Shown: piece by piece, positions 22,753 to 30,871 of the stretch
Position numbering within the stretch: position 1 is the stretch's first letter
Layout: every line of letters begins with the position of its first letter
Source: Betaproteobacteria bacterium HGW-Betaproteobacteria-8
Lineage (GTDB): Bacteria > Pseudomonadota > Gammaproteobacteria > Burkholderiales > Methylophilaceae
Assembly: GCA_002842135.1 (NCBI GenBank)
Contig: PHCD01000004.1
Coordinates: 1-34,585 of the forward strand
Reading direction: 5' to 3'
DNA length: 34,585 bases
Notes under the pieces: model-generated
Told to the model about the DNA's origin: nothing
The model's database searches: none
The model's input: the letters and a program-made list of their open reading frames with translations, nothing else
Translations under genes and position numbers: made by a program

Positions 22753-24984
22753 ATGAAACTTAAAGTGTTGGTTGGTATTGTGGCCGCTGCGCTGGCATCG
22801 CCTGCGATAACTTTCGCGGAGGATAGTGTGACGGCAGAAACCGTTGAAGTAAAAGGCATTCTGCCTTCAAACCTGGAAGCAGTTCCGGGGTCATTCGCCA
22901 TTGTGGATGAAAAGGCGCTTGAAGAGCGCCAGCCGTTTTCCATGCAGGAAGCATTGAATTCCGTACCGGGCGTGAACGTCGTTGGTGAAAACTCATTCGG
23001 TTTGGGTGTGAATATTGGCGTGCGTGGCATGGATCCCCGTCGCACCGCACGTACCCTGTTGCTGGAAGATGGTATGCCACTATTCCTGGCGCCTTATGGC
23101 GATCCGGCCGCGCACTACACTACGCCGTTAGAGCTTCTTGAACGCATTGAAGTTGTTAAAGGTTCTGGCCAGGTGTTGTATGGTCCGCAAACAGTGGGCG
23201 GCATGATCAACTTTGTCACCAAGCCGGTGCCGACCAACGGTTTTGCCGGCAGCGTCACTGCAAAAGCCGGTAACAACGATTACTACGGCGGCCATGTCAA
23301 TATTGGTTATGGTGACGAACGTGGCGGCATCATGATCGATGCCTTGCAGAACAAGGGCGATGGTATACGCGACAACCATGATTTTGATCAGCGCGATATT
23401 ACAATCAAGGGCCAGTTAAACCTGAGCGACCGTCATACCCTGATCGCCAAGGTTGGTTATTATGAAGAAGACTCCCATGTGTCCGAAACCGGCCTGAGTG
23501 AACGTGAATACGCCGAGGACAAATATCAGGCGCCAACCGGCAAGAACGATAAGTTCGAGCAAGAGCGGAAAATGGCACAGATACAGCACATCTTCCAGAT
23601 TGATGAGCGCATGAAGTTAAGCACACAGGCTTACTATGTGGATACCGAGCGTAAATCCTTCCGTCAGATCAACGGTCCCGGTGGTTTCGATGATGAAGCT
23701 CCTGAAGAAACTACACCATACTCCAGAATCGACCGCTGCGATAACTTTGGCGGGGCTGGCGCCAACAACGGCCTGGTGCCGTTGACCGAAGCAGATTCAG
23801 CTGCCTGTGGTGGCCGCTGGAGACCGCGTGAATACACCTATTGGGGGATCGAACCACGTCTTGATTTCAGTCATAACTTGTTCGGTATCGAGAATGATGC
23901 AGTGATCGGTTTCAGGTATCACACTGAAGACATCGACCGCAAACAGATTCGTGGTGCGGACACGCGTTTCCAGAGCTACTCTTTTGCCAAGGGTCAGCCA
24001 TCGCGCGAGCATATCAAGACGGATGTCGATGCCTATTCCTACTATGTACAGAACACCTTCCATGTCGGCAATTGGGCGTTAACGCCAGGCGTGCGTGTCG
24101 AGGATTACAAGATCAAGACCGATATCGTGCGCGCTGAAACCGAACCGCAAAACAATCCGGAATCCAAGAAGACCAATAACCAGACAGAAGTCTTGCCGGG
24201 TTTGGGTGTGGCCTGGAATGGAATAGACAACACGACGATATTTGCCGGTGTGCATAAAGGTTTTGCACCTCCACGCCCCGATCGTGATTTGCAGGTTGGT
24301 GCTTGTGCCGATTGCGCTATCGTTGACAAGACCAAGGCGGAAGAAAGTACGAATTGGGAATTGGGTGTCCGTTCGAACTACTTCAAAGGCATTGCTTTTG
24401 AATCCACGCTGTTTCATACCGATTTCGACGATATCGTGATCAAGAGTGTGGCCGGCTCATTTGAAAATGGCGGCAAATCACAGATGTCCGGTATCGAGTT
24501 TGCTGGCCGTGTTGATTTTGGCACCATTTACAATACTTCGCATAACTTCTATATCAGTGGCTCTTACACCAACCTGTTCACCGCCAAGTTCAAGAAAGAT
24601 GGTGAAGATGTTGAAAGTGGTATCTATAGTGGTGATCGTCTGCCTTATGCACCGCGCCACCTGGCTTCGATCAACTTCGGATATGAGAACGCATCTGGTC
24701 TCCATGCCCGGATTGGCTGGGATCACGTGAGCCGCCAGAAAGCCGATGCCTTTACGCGCGCGATTGATGCAGAAGAGGCCCTCCAGTATTCCGGCCTGGT
24801 AGGCGATATCCCTTCTTATACCTTGTTGAATGCCTCTGCCAGCTACAAGCCGCAAGGCACCAATGCAACGATATTCATCAGCGGCAGTAACCTTGCCGAT
24901 AAGGAATATCTGGCGAGTCGTGTAGACGGTATGGTTGCCGGTCGTGGCCGTCAGGTCTTCGGTGGGGTTAGTTATGACTTCTAA
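22753..24984 (+). CDS. FecA-like TonB-dependent outer-membrane receptor
   Basis: This is a 743-residue outer-membrane transporter. A signal peptide (1-22, FAEDS) is followed by a TonB-box-like ETVEVKG. The plug domain (about 45-155) contains NIGVRGMDPRRTARTLLLEDGMPL and VLYGPQTVGGMINFVTK. A 22-strand type barrel follows and ends in aromatic Phe (GGVSYDF). The plug resembles FecA-type receptors. Cysteines in probable external loops (RCDNFGG, AACGG and ACADCA) are notable. AGGGGGA precedes the ATG. The 207 bases upstream show no clear promoter or Fur-like box. Substrate is unknown. Because the genes beside it make calcium- and lanthanide-dependent enzymes, a metal complex is a reasonable guess. 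Confidence 0.9.
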   Translation: MKLKVLVGIVAAALASPAITFAEDSVTAETVEVKGILPSNLEAVPGSFAIVDEKALEERQPFSMQEALNSVPGVNVVGENSFGLGVNIGVRGMDPRRTARTLLLEDGMPLFLAPYGDPAAHYTTPLELLERIEVVKGSGQVLYGPQTVGGMINFVTKPVPTNGFAGSVTAKAGNNDYYGGHVNIGYGDERGGIMIDALQNKGDGIRDNHDFDQRDITIKGQLNLSDRHTLIAKVGYYEEDSHVSETGLSEREYAEDKYQAPTGKNDKFEQERKMAQIQHIFQIDERMKLSTQAYYVDTERKSFRQINGPGGFDDEAPEETTPYSRIDRCDNFGGAGANNGLVPLTEADSAACGGRWRPREYTYWGIEPRLDFSHNLFGIENDAVIGFRYHTEDIDRKQIRGADTRFQSYSFAKGQPSREHIKTDVDAYSYYVQNTFHVGNWALTPGVRVEDYKIKTDIVRAETEPQNNPESKKTNNQTEVLPGLGVAWNGIDNTTIFAGVHKGFAPPRPDRDLQVGACADCAIVDKTKAEESTNWELGVRSNYFKGIAFESTLFHTDFDDIVIKSVAGSFENGGKSQMSGIEFAGRVDFGTIYNTSHNFYISGSYTNLFTAKFKKDGEDVESGIYSGDRLPYAPRHLASINFGYENASGLHARIGWDHVSRQKADAFTRAIDAEEALQYSGLVGDIPSYTLLNASASYKPQGTNATIFISGSNLADKEYLASRVDGMVAGRGRQVFGGVSYDF

Positions 24985-25042
24985 TAATAACTAGTTCTAT
25001 CCACGGGTGCGAGGGGAGTATTCATATACTTTCCACTCACAG

Positions 25043-25077
25043 CGAGCCATAGTCTCCCCAGATATGGCTCGTTTTTT
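25043..25077 (+). terminator. Rho-independent terminator of the TonB receptor gene
   Basis: CGAGCCATA and TATGGCTCG make a perfect nine-base-pair stem with an eleven-base loop, followed by six T, 58 bases after the stop codon. Confidence 0.9.
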
Positions 25078-25130
25078 ATTGCCTGTGATTTTCAGATGGA
25101 TGAGCTCGTTCCAGGTTGAAAGCTTTGGGC

Positions 25131-25169
25131 AAAAAAAAGCGGAACCTTCTCGGGGAGAGGAAGGCCCGC
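25131..25169 (-). terminator. Rho-independent terminator of the EF-hand/BON operon
   Basis: On the - strand, GCGG-G-CCTTC pairs with GAAGG-TT-CCGC, with a small internal bulge, and is followed by eight T (A run at 25131-25138 on +). It lies 30 bases after the stop of the gene at 25199 and closes the three-gene unit. Confidence 0.8.
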
Positions 25170-25198
25170 TGTCAGGGGAGGGGTAGTTAAGATAGAAA

Positions 25199-25837
25199 CT
25201 AAGCGGTAATGGTCCTTTCTGTAATTAGTCTGACTTTGTCGCCAACATTTTGTGCAGGCGCTGTGTCCTGTGTAACAACATGCTGGCTCCCGTTTTGCAT
25301 GCGTACCTTGATGACATAGGTCATCGAATTACTTTCATCTTCGTCGTCTGTATTGAGATGTTTGCCGTCTTCATCCAGCACGATCAGCCTGGCATTTTTG
25401 CTGTGGGCATCCAGGTAGTTATCAAGTTGATACTCGAACAGGAGCGCATCATCAGCAACTGTTGTTGATTGGGCTGAGTCTCCATTTACGGTTTCTATGG
25501 CAACAATGACGCCACAATTAAAGCAGCTGGTAAGTCTGGGTTTGACGACGCTATTGAATTTTTCTTTCGAGTGTTGTTCATTTGCATAGTCAACGCTTGC
25601 CATTAATGTCCTGTCCAGAAAGGAAGAATTCTCCCTGGATTTCTCTGGCGTAGTCGATTCTTGCTGGCTTTGCATCCTGTTACCGCCTGATTGGCTGGCG
25701 TTCGATGAGTTGGTAAAGAAGTCGGTCAGCGGGGGCAAGTCGGCAAAGGCGACACTGCCAATAATGCTGAAGACGGTCAGTATGACTGCAGCAATCAGCA
25801 CTAGAGGGTGTGTCTTTTTTAATCGTGAATTTTTCAT
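25199..25837 (-). CDS. Exported protein with SlyB-like flanks but no glycine zipper
   Basis: This is a 212-residue exported protein (signal peptide to about residue 32, AFA). The segments CFNCGVIVAIETV (about 105-117) and YVIKVRMQNGSQHVV with VGDKVRL near the end match the parts that flank the glycine zipper in SlyB-like outer-membrane proteins. The zipper itself is replaced by a polar, acidic stretch (LLFEYQLDNYLDAH and LDEDGKHLNTDDEDE). It therefore probably does not insert like SlyB and may bind a partner or cation. AAGGA lies seven bases before the ATG. It is the last gene of a three-gene operon with a probable sigma-54 promoter. Confidence 0.75.
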   Translation of the reverse strand: MKNSRLKKTHPLVLIAAVILTVFSIIGSVAFADLPPLTDFFTNSSNASQSGGNRMQSQQESTTPEKSRENSSFLDRTLMASVDYANEQHSKEKFNSVVKPRLTSCFNCGVIVAIETVNGDSAQSTTVADDALLFEYQLDNYLDAHSKNARLIVLDEDGKHLNTDDEDESNSMTYVIKVRMQNGSQHVVTQDTAPAQNVGDKVRLITERTITA

Positions 25838-25867
25838 TATTCATCCTTGTGGCTTGCCGATGCCTGG

Positions 25868-26146
25868 CTACAAGCCCTGGTAGTAAAACTTGTGATACAG
25901 GTTGCCTGAAGCGTCGCAAGCTTGTCTGCTTGCCATTTCCTTCTCACGTCGTGCCGTTTGCATATGCGCGTAAGTCCGAACATTTACACTGTCCCGGTTC
26001 TGGTTGCCGAGTGCCACATCCAGTATGGATCTACCTTCGGCAGCCTCGTTTACTTGCACTTCTGTAGACCGGAATTTTTGTTCGACCACGCATGACATCG
26101 TGGAAACGCCAATATGCAAAGGCCGGAGCAGTCTACTAAGTGCCAT
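25868..26146 (-). CDS. Small protein of unknown function in the EF-hand/BON operon
   Basis: This is a 92-residue protein I do not recognise. It has no clear signal peptide; the start MALSRLLRPLHIG is only weakly hydrophobic. Two cysteines occur (MSCVVEQK and QACDASG), and the middle is polar with SILDVALGNQNRDSVN. Support for it being real is positional: the ATG is five bases after the stop of the BON gene with AGAGGA eight bases upstream, and the next gene follows after 30 bases on the same strand. No homologue comes to mind, so it may be lineage-specific. Confidence 0.55.
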   Translation of the reverse strand: MALSRLLRPLHIGVSTMSCVVEQKFRSTEVQVNEAAEGRSILDVALGNQNRDSVNVRTYAHMQTARREKEMASRQACDASGNLYHKFYYQGL

Positions 26147-26151
26147 GATGT

Positions 26152-26694
26152 TTATCCTCTGATGACCAAAGCGTTCTTGACTGCCTGTACACCGCTCACG
26201 CCGGATGCAATATGTACTGCACGTAGCAATTGCTCGCCTGTGTTCACAAAGCCACTGAGAATGACCTGGCCCTTGTGGGTTTCGACGCTGATATTAATGC
26301 CGTCCAGGCCGGCATCCTTGATCAATTCGGCTTTTACCTTGGCGGTAACCGTCGCATCATCGAGGTATGCTGCAACGCGCTTTTGTTGCACGCTACTTTT
26401 GAAGTTGGCGTATTCATCAGCAGTTAAAATGTCATCCTTGTTGATATCTGCCAGAGCAAAAGACTCACCGACATCCTTGTCCTTCAGCACCTCGTCCTGA
26501 GTGAGCTGATTATCGGAATTTATATCCAGTTTTTTGAATTCGGCAGACAGCGGCTTCTGGTTGATGGTGTCTTCAGAGCCAACCGCAACTACCTGTAAAC
26601 TGACTACGGAGAGTGCCAGAGCTGCAATGGAAGTGATTGCACCAGTTGCCAGCTTTGTGGAAAGTGAGTGCTTAACTTTTTTGCTTTGATTCAT
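26152..26694 (-). CDS. Exported EF-hand plus BON domain protein
   Basis: This is a 180-residue protein with a long signal peptide or N-terminal anchor (about residues 14-38). Two canonical twelve-residue EF-hand loops follow: DINSDNQLTQDE (57-68) and DINKDDILTADE (83-94), with Asp1, Asn3, Asp5, Thr9 and Glu12 in each. A BON domain (about 107-178) includes ISVETHKGQVILSGFV and VSGVQAVKNAL, as in OsmY-type periplasmic proteins. It probably binds calcium or another cation and associates with the envelope. ATG 26694 follows GGAGAAAG; a longer frame would start inside the sigma-54 promoter. It is the first gene of a three-gene operon. Confidence 0.85.
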   Translation of the reverse strand: MNQSKKVKHSLSTKLATGAITSIAALALSVVSLQVVAVGSEDTINQKPLSAEFKKLDINSDNQLTQDEVLKDKDVGESFALADINKDDILTADEYANFKSSVQQKRVAAYLDDATVTAKVKAELIKDAGLDGINISVETHKGQVILSGFVNTGEQLLRAVHIASGVSGVQAVKNALVIRG

Positions 26695-26731
26695 GCTGTC
26701 TTTCTCCAGTGTAACAATGCACTGGTATATC

Positions 26732-26747
26732 AGCAGGAGTCGTGCCA
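26732..26747 (-). promoter_or_regulatory. Sigma-54 (-24/-12) promoter of the EF-hand/BON operon
   Basis: The - strand reads TGGCACG-ACTC-CTGCT against the consensus TGGCACG-N4-TTGCA. The invariant GG and GC are present with the correct spacing, and only two bases of the -12 box differ. Predicted transcription start is near 26721, about 27 bases before ATG 26694. A sigma-54 activator gene lies immediately upstream. Confidence 0.75.
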
Positions 26748-26813
26748 ACTACATTTTATTTAAATAAAACAATTGGTTAGATGGTTGTGTGCGGTTTTCT
26801 TCGGGCTGGAAAC

Positions 26814-26895
26814 TGTTGCCGAAAGGAGACGGAAAATCTGTCAGATGGATAAGTTATTGAATTATAAATTGAATTGTTGTCTCAAAATCACGACG
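26814..26895 (-). promoter_or_regulatory. Two GlrR-like upstream activator sites
   Basis: On the + strand, TGTC-N10-GACG lies at 26878-26895 (one mismatch to TGTC-N10-GACA, the motif I recall for enterobacterial GlrR/QseF) and TGTT-N10-GACG at 26814-26831 (two mismatches). They sit roughly 95-175 bases upstream of the predicted sigma-54 start, the usual enhancer distance. Confidence 0.5.
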
Positions 26896-28293
26896 CTAGC
26901 TGGATTGCTGGTTTTCCTTGAACAGTGCAGGGGTCAGTTCATGACGCTGTAACAGTTTGTAGAACTCTGTGCGGTTTCTTTGGGCAAGGCGGGAGGCCTG
27001 TGTGACGCTGCCATTGGTAGCTTTCAGTAACTTGATCAAATAATCGCGTTCGAAATTTTTCCTGGCAGTCTCAAATGGAATAATGCCGCCAATATCATCA
27101 TGCAGGGCTTTTTGCACTAATGAGGCAGGTACCAGCGTTGTGGTTGAGAGCACAACGGTCTGTTCCACGATATTTTGCAGTTGGCGCACGTTGCCAGGCC
27201 AGGGAGCTGCAATCAGTAATTCCATGGCCTCGGGCGCGAAGCCATTGAGGCGTTTGCCATACTTCTCGCTTAATCGATGCAGAAAACAGCTGGCTAGAAG
27301 TGAGATATCTTCACGGCGCGCTGCCAGGGCCGGAATCTCAAGGCCGACTACATTGACCCGGTAGTAAAGATCTTCACGGAAGCGGCCCGCTTTCATTTCC
27401 TCCGCCAGGTTGCGGTGTGTTGCGGAAATAACCCTGACATTGATCGGTATGCTGGTATTGGAACCGACGGGGCGGATGGTGCGTTCCTGCAGTGCGCGCA
27501 ACAGTTTGACTTGTAGCGGCATGGGCATGTCGCCGATTTCATCGAGAAACAGTGTACCGCCGTCCGCACTCTGGAATAAGCCCTTGTGGTCGCGCAAGGC
27601 TCCGGTGAATGCCCCTTTGCTGTGGCCGAACAATTCGGACTCAAGCAGCTGTTCCGGGATCGCGCCGCAATTGATGGCAATGAAGGGATGGTCGCGGCGC
27701 GGACTGGCCTGGTGGATAGCGCGGGCGAACAGTTCCTTGCCGGTGCCGCTCTCGCCCTGAATCAAAACACTAGCATCCGAAGATGAAATGAGTTTGGCCT
27801 GGCCCAGCAGGTTTTCCATCTGCGGGCTGCGTGTCATGATCTCTGCGCGCCAGCTTTCCACCTCGTCGTCTTGCTTGTCCTGCGCGGCCCCTGCGGTGGT
27901 GCGCAGAGCAGCTTCAACCTGCTGTAACAGTGATTTACTATCAAAAGGTTTGGTCAGAAAGCCGAATACACCGCGCTGGGTGGCATCAACAGCTTCCGGA
28001 ATGGAGCCATGTGCGGTCAGCATGATGAGCGGCAGGGCGGGGTCGCTCTGATGAATGGCGTCAAATAGTGCCAAGCCGTCAATGCCGGGCATGCGCAGGT
28101 CGCTGATCACCAACGCCGGGCGGTTGATGGCAATCTGCGCCAGTGCTTCCTCACCGTTGCTTGCCGACATGGTTTGGTAACCGGCGGCATTCAACCGCAT
28201 ATTCAGTAACTTCAGGATGTCCGGGTCATCATCGACGGTGAGGATGCGTTTGCTTGCATGGGAATCCATAGTTTGCCCACCTGTGCTGCTCAT
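26896..28293 (-). CDS. glrR: Sigma-54-dependent response regulator, GlrR/QseF type
   Basis: This is a 465-residue NtrC-family regulator. The receiver domain (15-130) has phospho-acceptor Asp65 in LVISDLRMPG. A sigma-54 interaction AAA+ domain (about 152-385) has Walker A GESGTGKE (180-187) and GAFTGA (227-232). A Fis-type helix-turn-helix lies at the C-terminus (QASRLAQRNRTEFYKLLQRH). The gene order kinase, QseG-like, regulator matches the glrK-qseG-glrR system, an envelope-stress pathway in enterobacteria. The start overlaps the qseG-like stop (ATGA). It lies just upstream of a sigma-54 promoter (26732-26747), its likely target. Confidence 0.9.
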   Translation of the reverse strand: MSSTGGQTMDSHASKRILTVDDDPDILKLLNMRLNAAGYQTMSASNGEEALAQIAINRPALVISDLRMPGIDGLALFDAIHQSDPALPLIMLTAHGSIPEAVDATQRGVFGFLTKPFDSKSLLQQVEAALRTTAGAAQDKQDDEVESWRAEIMTRSPQMENLLGQAKLISSSDASVLIQGESGTGKELFARAIHQASPRRDHPFIAINCGAIPEQLLESELFGHSKGAFTGALRDHKGLFQSADGGTLFLDEIGDMPMPLQVKLLRALQERTIRPVGSNTSIPINVRVISATHRNLAEEMKAGRFREDLYYRVNVVGLEIPALAARREDISLLASCFLHRLSEKYGKRLNGFAPEAMELLIAAPWPGNVRQLQNIVEQTVVLSTTTLVPASLVQKALHDDIGGIIPFETARKNFERDYLIKLLKATNGSVTQASRLAQRNRTEFYKLLQRHELTPALFKENQQSS

Positions 28294-28859
28294 TTCTTGA
28301 CTCCCTGATTCCTGTCCACCATCGTTTTCTCAATATTCTTCAAATCGTCTAGCTTCTTCTGCAACTCATCCAGTTTCTGTTGAGTCGCATCTGCACGCTT
28401 TTGTTCCTCTTTGGCTTTTTGTGTGGATTTACTCAACTCATAGATGTAATCGCGCATGATGGCAGCCAGGGTCAGGCTTTCTTCATCCAATCGCTTATCT
28501 GCGGCAATTTCGTCAAGCAGCGTTTGTGCTTTGGCGGTGTCGCGTAGATGGCTGCTTGGCAGGCCGTAGGCCATGGCCAGCAGCAGTTTGGATTGGGCAT
28601 TGTAGGCAGCAGTCTGGTTCAGTGTAGCCAGTTCTCTTCGTTGCGCTTCCTGGGTGAGTTTTGGGAATTCTTGCGAAAACGCAAGAATGCTTTTGTAATC
28701 AGCCTGGGCTGAGTGCGTATGCGTGGTTGAGCCAGCCTCATCATTTTTTCCAGAATGATGAGGCAGCTGTGCGCAGCCCGGCATGGCAAACAAAGCCACC
28801 AACAGGCAGAACATGGGTGGCAGGCTAAACAATTTCATGGGACGGGCACTTTTATCCAT
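28290..28859 (-). CDS. qseG: QseG-like putative lipoprotein
   Basis: This is a protein of about 189 residues between kinase and regulator genes, the place of QseG, an outer-membrane lipoprotein that modulates the GlrK kinase. A hydrophobic signal segment ends in AMPGCAQ, a lipobox-like but not canonical cysteine. The middle is helical, and the C-terminal 60 residues form a strong coiled coil (KSTQKAKEEQKRADATQQKL and LDELQKKLDDLKNIEK). ATG 28859 overlaps the kinase stop; an alternative ATG at 28838 would still keep the signal segment. The open frame runs further upstream inside the kinase gene and is not used. Identification relies on gene order and architecture. Confidence 0.75.
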   Translation of the reverse strand: MDKSARPMKLFSLPPMFCLLVALFAMPGCAQLPHHSGKNDEAGSTTHTHSAQADYKSILAFSQEFPKLTQEAQRRELATLNQTAAYNAQSKLLLAMAYGLPSSHLRDTAKAQTLLDEIAADKRLDEESLTLAAIMRDYIYELSKSTQKAKEEQKRADATQQKLDELQKKLDDLKNIEKTMVDRNQGVKK

Positions 28860-30291
28860 TATCTCTGGACTCCAATGGTAAACGTACACAGAAATGTGCA
28901 CCATAGTCCGAAGGTACCAAGCTGATTTCTCCAGCATGTGCATCAACATATTCTTTTGCTATCGACAGGCCAAGGCCGCTGCCGCTGACCAGGCTCTCGT
29001 AGGCGCCGCTGCCGCGGTAAAATGGCTCGAATAATCGAGTGCGGTCAGCCGGTAGTACGCCAGGGCCTTCGTCATGGATTTCGATGATGCCGAATTGTTC
29101 ACTTTGTTTGACGGTAATTCGTATGGTTCCATTCTGTGGCGTATATTTGATGGCGTTCGAGACCAGGTTGTCGATGATGGTTTGCAGTTTCTCCTTATCG
29201 GCAACAAGCGTCAGCGGCTGATAATCCTGGGCAATCGTAATCTGCTTGCTGCCGATGCTCAGGGCATAGTGTGCAAGCACGGCATCGATAATGGGGACGA
29301 TGGAGGCATGTTCCTTTACCAGCGGAGGTTTCTGCGAGTTCACTGCGGTATAGCTCAGCAGGTTTTCAATCATCTTTTGCAGGCGCAGGCTGCTATCTCG
29401 CAGAATATTCGCGATCTCGCGCTGTTGGGGCGTGAGTTGGCCGCCAACTTCATCGTTCAACAGCTCGCTGCCTTCACGTATCGCGGTTAATGGTGTCTTG
29501 AGTTCATGCGAGACATGTCGCAGAAAACGTTGTTTTTGCTGTTCCAGCTCCAGCAACTGCTCACGCAGCCAGTCCAGGCGTTCCCCCAGGTTGCGCAAAT
29601 CACCGGGACCGTCAATGCTGATCGGTTTTGAGTACTCGCCATTGCCGAGGCGGCGAATTGCGGCGTCCATGCGTCGAATCGGCTGGGCCACAAGGAAGGT
29701 GATGATAAGTGCAGCAATCAGCGCAACCGGGACCAGCGTGATGGTTTGTTGCAGCATCATTTGCTGGGTTTTCTGGGCGGCTTCCGACAAGGCGGCGGAT
29801 TCCAGATCAATCAGGCGATTGTTTTCGGACAGGATTTTTTGCGCCTGTGCGGATAGATCGAGGAAGCTGGAAACAATGCTTTCAGGGGGCGTCAGCGCAT
29901 GTGTCTGGATCATGATGTCCGTGCGCAATGTAGCTTCGTCGGTGGCCAGTTTTTCCAGTGCGTGGCGTTGATCTTGCCCCAAAGGAATTGCAGTAAGATC
30001 CTTGATGGCATCGTTAAATTTTTCGTGCGCCAGTTCGTAGTTGTCCAGCAGCAACTTGTCCTGCAACACAAAATATTGCCGTGCGCTCCGTTCCATCAGG
30101 TTGAGTTGTTCAATCAACACGCGGCTGGTACGTGTGGCCTGCACGGCCTGGGCCAGTGTGCTCTGGCTTTGTTCGGCCAGCCTGTCGACATGCAGCATGG
30201 CATTGCCGAAGGCAAACAGCAACGGCAACATGGCCAGCATAAAGCCGATGAGCAGCAGCTTGAGGAATGAATTTGGGTAACTGATACGCAA
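28852..30291 (-). CDS. glrK: Sensor histidine kinase, GlrK/QseE type
   Basis: This is a 479-residue inner-membrane kinase. A transmembrane helix at about residues 11-30 is followed by a periplasmic helical sensor region (about 33-180), then a second helix (about 184-203) and a HAMP linker (IRRMDAAIRRLGNGEY). The phosphoacceptor is His262 in RHVSHELKTPLTAIREG. The HATPase domain carries NLVSNAIKYTP, DEGPGV and GSGLGLSIAKEYV. It pairs with the GlrR-like regulator. It is divergent from folA, with a 78-base shared upstream region. Confidence 0.88.
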   Translation of the reverse strand: MRISYPNSFLKLLLIGFMLAMLPLLFAFGNAMLHVDRLAEQSQSTLAQAVQATRTSRVLIEQLNLMERSARQYFVLQDKLLLDNYELAHEKFNDAIKDLTAIPLGQDQRHALEKLATDEATLRTDIMIQTHALTPPESIVSSFLDLSAQAQKILSENNRLIDLESAALSEAAQKTQQMMLQQTITLVPVALIAALIITFLVAQPIRRMDAAIRRLGNGEYSKPISIDGPGDLRNLGERLDWLREQLLELEQQKQRFLRHVSHELKTPLTAIREGSELLNDEVGGQLTPQQREIANILRDSSLRLQKMIENLLSYTAVNSQKPPLVKEHASIVPIIDAVLAHYALSIGSKQITIAQDYQPLTLVADKEKLQTIIDNLVSNAIKYTPQNGTIRITVKQSEQFGIIEIHDEGPGVLPADRTRLFEPFYRGSGAYESLVSGSGLGLSIAKEYVDAHAGEISLVPSDYGAHFCVRLPLESRDNG

Positions 30292-30357
30292 TTTGCAGTT
30301 TCGCTATTTGAAGATCATCACAGTGAAATCATCGCAGCGGGATGTAAGAACAGAAAG

Positions 30358-30363
30358 TATAAT
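30358..30363 (+). promoter_or_regulatory. Perfect -10 box abutting folA
   Basis: TATAAT lies six bases before the folA ATG, which would put the transcription start at or next to the start codon. No good -35 hexamer is visible 17 bases upstream. A short GAGG is one base before the ATG, too close for normal use. Confidence 0.4.
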
Positions 30364-30369
30364 CGAGGC

Positions 30370-30852
30370 ATGACTTCCCTCTCACTCATTGTGGCCGTTG
30401 CTGGCAACGGCGTAATCGGCCTGAACAACACGCTTCCATGGCATTTGCCGGAAGATTTGAAGCGTTTTCGCGCCTTGACTACGGGCCATCATATCATCAT
30501 GGGTCGAAAAACCTATGAGTCTTTGAATCGATTGCTGCCAGACAGGACAACAGTCATCGTTACACGAAACAGGGATTTTGCAGTGGCCGGTGCCGTGATT
30601 GCACATTCCCTGCAGGATGCCATTGCAAAATGCGGCGACGATGCCGAAGCCTTCCTGATCGGCGGCGCAGAGCTCTATGCAGAGGGCTTCAACCTGGCGG
30701 ACAAACTCTATCTGACAGAAATCCATGCCGAGTATGAAGGCGATGCATTCATGCCGGAATTTGACCTTGAACAATGGCAGGAAATTTCCCGTGAATCACA
30801 TACCTCGGTAAACGGCCTGCGCTTCAGTTACGTGACTTATACAAGAAGTTAA
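30370..30852 (+). CDS. folA: Dihydrofolate reductase
   Basis: This is a 160-residue cytoplasmic enzyme reducing dihydrofolate to tetrahydrofolate with NADPH, of the usual bacterial length. Conserved segments are visible: VIGLNNTLPWHLPEDLKRF near the start (substrate loop and catalytic acidic residue), IIMGRKTYES (NADPH site), and FLIGGAELYAEG. Tetrahydrofolate also serves one-carbon metabolism in methylotrophs, though the gene is universal. The next gene converges on it 19 bases away with no clear terminator between them. Confidence 0.95.
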   Translation: MTSLSLIVAVAGNGVIGLNNTLPWHLPEDLKRFRALTTGHHIIMGRKTYESLNRLLPDRTTVIVTRNRDFAVAGAVIAHSLQDAIAKCGDDAEAFLIGGAELYAEGFNLADKLYLTEIHAEYEGDAFMPEFDLEQWQEISRESHTSVNGLRFSYVTYTRS

Positions 30853-30871
30853 TTAACGCAAATTCCGGCGT

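Noticed and set aside
26695..26748. Longer N-terminus for the EF-hand/BON protein
   Set aside because: The extension runs through the sigma-54 promoter and hides the signal peptide. ATG 26694 has a good ribosome site.
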